Position numbers and translations under genes: made by a program. A DNA stretch of 5,990 nucleotides. It comes from Deltaproteobacteria bacterium. Lineage in GTDB: Bacteria; Desulfobacterota; Desulfobulbia; Desulfobulbales; BM004. The stretch is taken from assembly GCA_019312695.1 (NCBI GenBank), contig JAFDCT010000068.1:1-5990 (forward strand), in the 5' to 3' direction. The notes under the pieces were generated by a model, which did not search any database, had not been told where the DNA came from, and was given only the letters and a program-made list of their open reading frames with translations. The first letter of the stretch is position 1; the number at the start of each line of letters is the position of its first letter. Below, piece by piece: positions 5,419-5,990 of this stretch.

Positions 5419-5990
5419 ATGAACAAGCAGGTCATCAATGTAGCTTTTGTCGGGGGTGGGAAAGGATGTTATGACATTCTGAACCTTCTCAAATTATATC
5501 CCCCCGTTCATTTCAGGCCAGTTGTAATTGGCGTGGCCGACGTAAAAGAGGATGCAATTGGCAGGCATCACGCAGAACGTCTCGGTATCCCGACATCCTC
5601 CGATTACGGACCTTTTCTACAAAACAAAGATATAGACCTTATTATCGAATTGACCGGCAGCGATGATGTTCTGGCTGATATCAGACAAAAAAAGCTTGAC
5701 AGCATCAAGGTCCTGGATCATGTCGGGGCCCTGTTCCTCTGGGAAATAATTGCTATCCAGGAAGAAAAGCTCCACTTGGAAAAAAAGGTATCCCATCTCG
5801 ACACCATGGCTGCAATCGGAGAAATTTCTTATCGCATGACCCACGAGTTACGCAATCCTCTCATGATCATCGGCGGTCTCGTGCGAAGGTTGATGCTGAG
5901 AATTGATCTTCCGCACGGTTGCAGAAAAAAACTGAAGCATATCAGCCATCATGTGCAGCATATGGAGGAGTTGATCAGTGATATCTGCGA
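5419..5990 (+). CDS. Soluble histidine kinase with N-terminal NAD(P)-binding Rossmann-like domain (3' end cut by window edge)
   Basis: About 190 residues are visible and the frame stays open to the right edge. Residues 5-105 look like a Rossmann dinucleotide-binding fold of the Gfo/Idh/MocA or homoserine-dehydrogenase kind: VAFVGGGKGCY (8-18, glycine-rich loop), GVADV (38-42, Asp41 at the end of the second strand, often favouring NAD over NADP), GRHHAERLGIP (48-58) and IDLIIELTGS (72-81). A charged helical linker follows (about 108-130), then the HisKA H-box MAAIGEISYRMTHELRNPL (130-148) with His142 as the predicted phosphorylation site. The ATP-binding domain must lie beyond 5990. No membrane segment is visible. 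I chose ATG 5419 because it directly precedes the first Rossmann strand; an in-frame ATG at 5335 would add 28 unremarkable residues. Ligand and partner regulator are unknown; NAD(H) sensing is inference. Confidence 0.85.
   Translation, partial: MNKQVINVAFVGGGKGCYDILNLLKLYPPVHFRPVVIGVADVKEDAIGRHHAERLGIPTSSDYGPFLQNKDIDLIIELTGSDDVLADIRQKKLDSIKVLDHVGALFLWEIIAIQEEKLHLEKKVSHLDTMAAIGEISYRMTHELRNPLMIIGGLVRRLMLRIDLPHGCRKKLKHISHHVQHMEELISDIC

Overview
The window holds eight genes in two divergent blocks, and every assignment comes from reading motifs because no search could be run. It looks like chromosomal DNA of an anaerobic, formate- or C1-metabolising bacterium. The best guess is Desulfobacterota (sulfate-reducer-like): an HdrC-type ferredoxin protein, an MvhD-type subunit and a MetV-type protein sit together, beside genes for the molybdenum guanine dinucleotide cofactor. 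That lineage call is an inference.

Left block, minus strand, read from right to left: bioD (3552-2836) comes first and stands alone. After a 185-base gap carrying a good sigma70-type promoter, a tight operon runs hdrC-like (2650-2087), mvhD-like (2059-1634), metV-like (1637-969), mobB (958-464) and mobA (458 to the left edge, C-terminus missing). Gaps are 27, -4, 10 and 5 bases. The first three products look like an electron-transfer module that would feed methylenetetrahydrofolate reductase (Wood-Ljungdahl methyl branch). mobB and mobA would supply the MGD cofactor that formate dehydrogenases need. So one transcript may couple two parts of C1 metabolism. The usual partners HdrA, HdrB and MetF are not in the visible part.

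Right block, plus strand: hpt (3750-4265, purine salvage), then elbB (4387-5043, DJ-1/PfpI-family glyoxalase-like), a 3' region with hairpins and a likely terminator, and finally a gene from about 5419 that runs off the right edge. This last gene is the most unusual item. It encodes an N-terminal Rossmann-type dinucleotide-binding domain followed by a short helical linker and a histidine-kinase H-box, with no membrane segment in between. It looks like a soluble histidine kinase that may sense NAD(H) or a related nucleotide.

There is no sign of tRNA, rRNA, CRISPR, insertion sequence or phage genes. The intergenic stretches 2651-2835, 3553-3749 and 4266-4386 are AT-rich and appear to hold only regulatory sequence.
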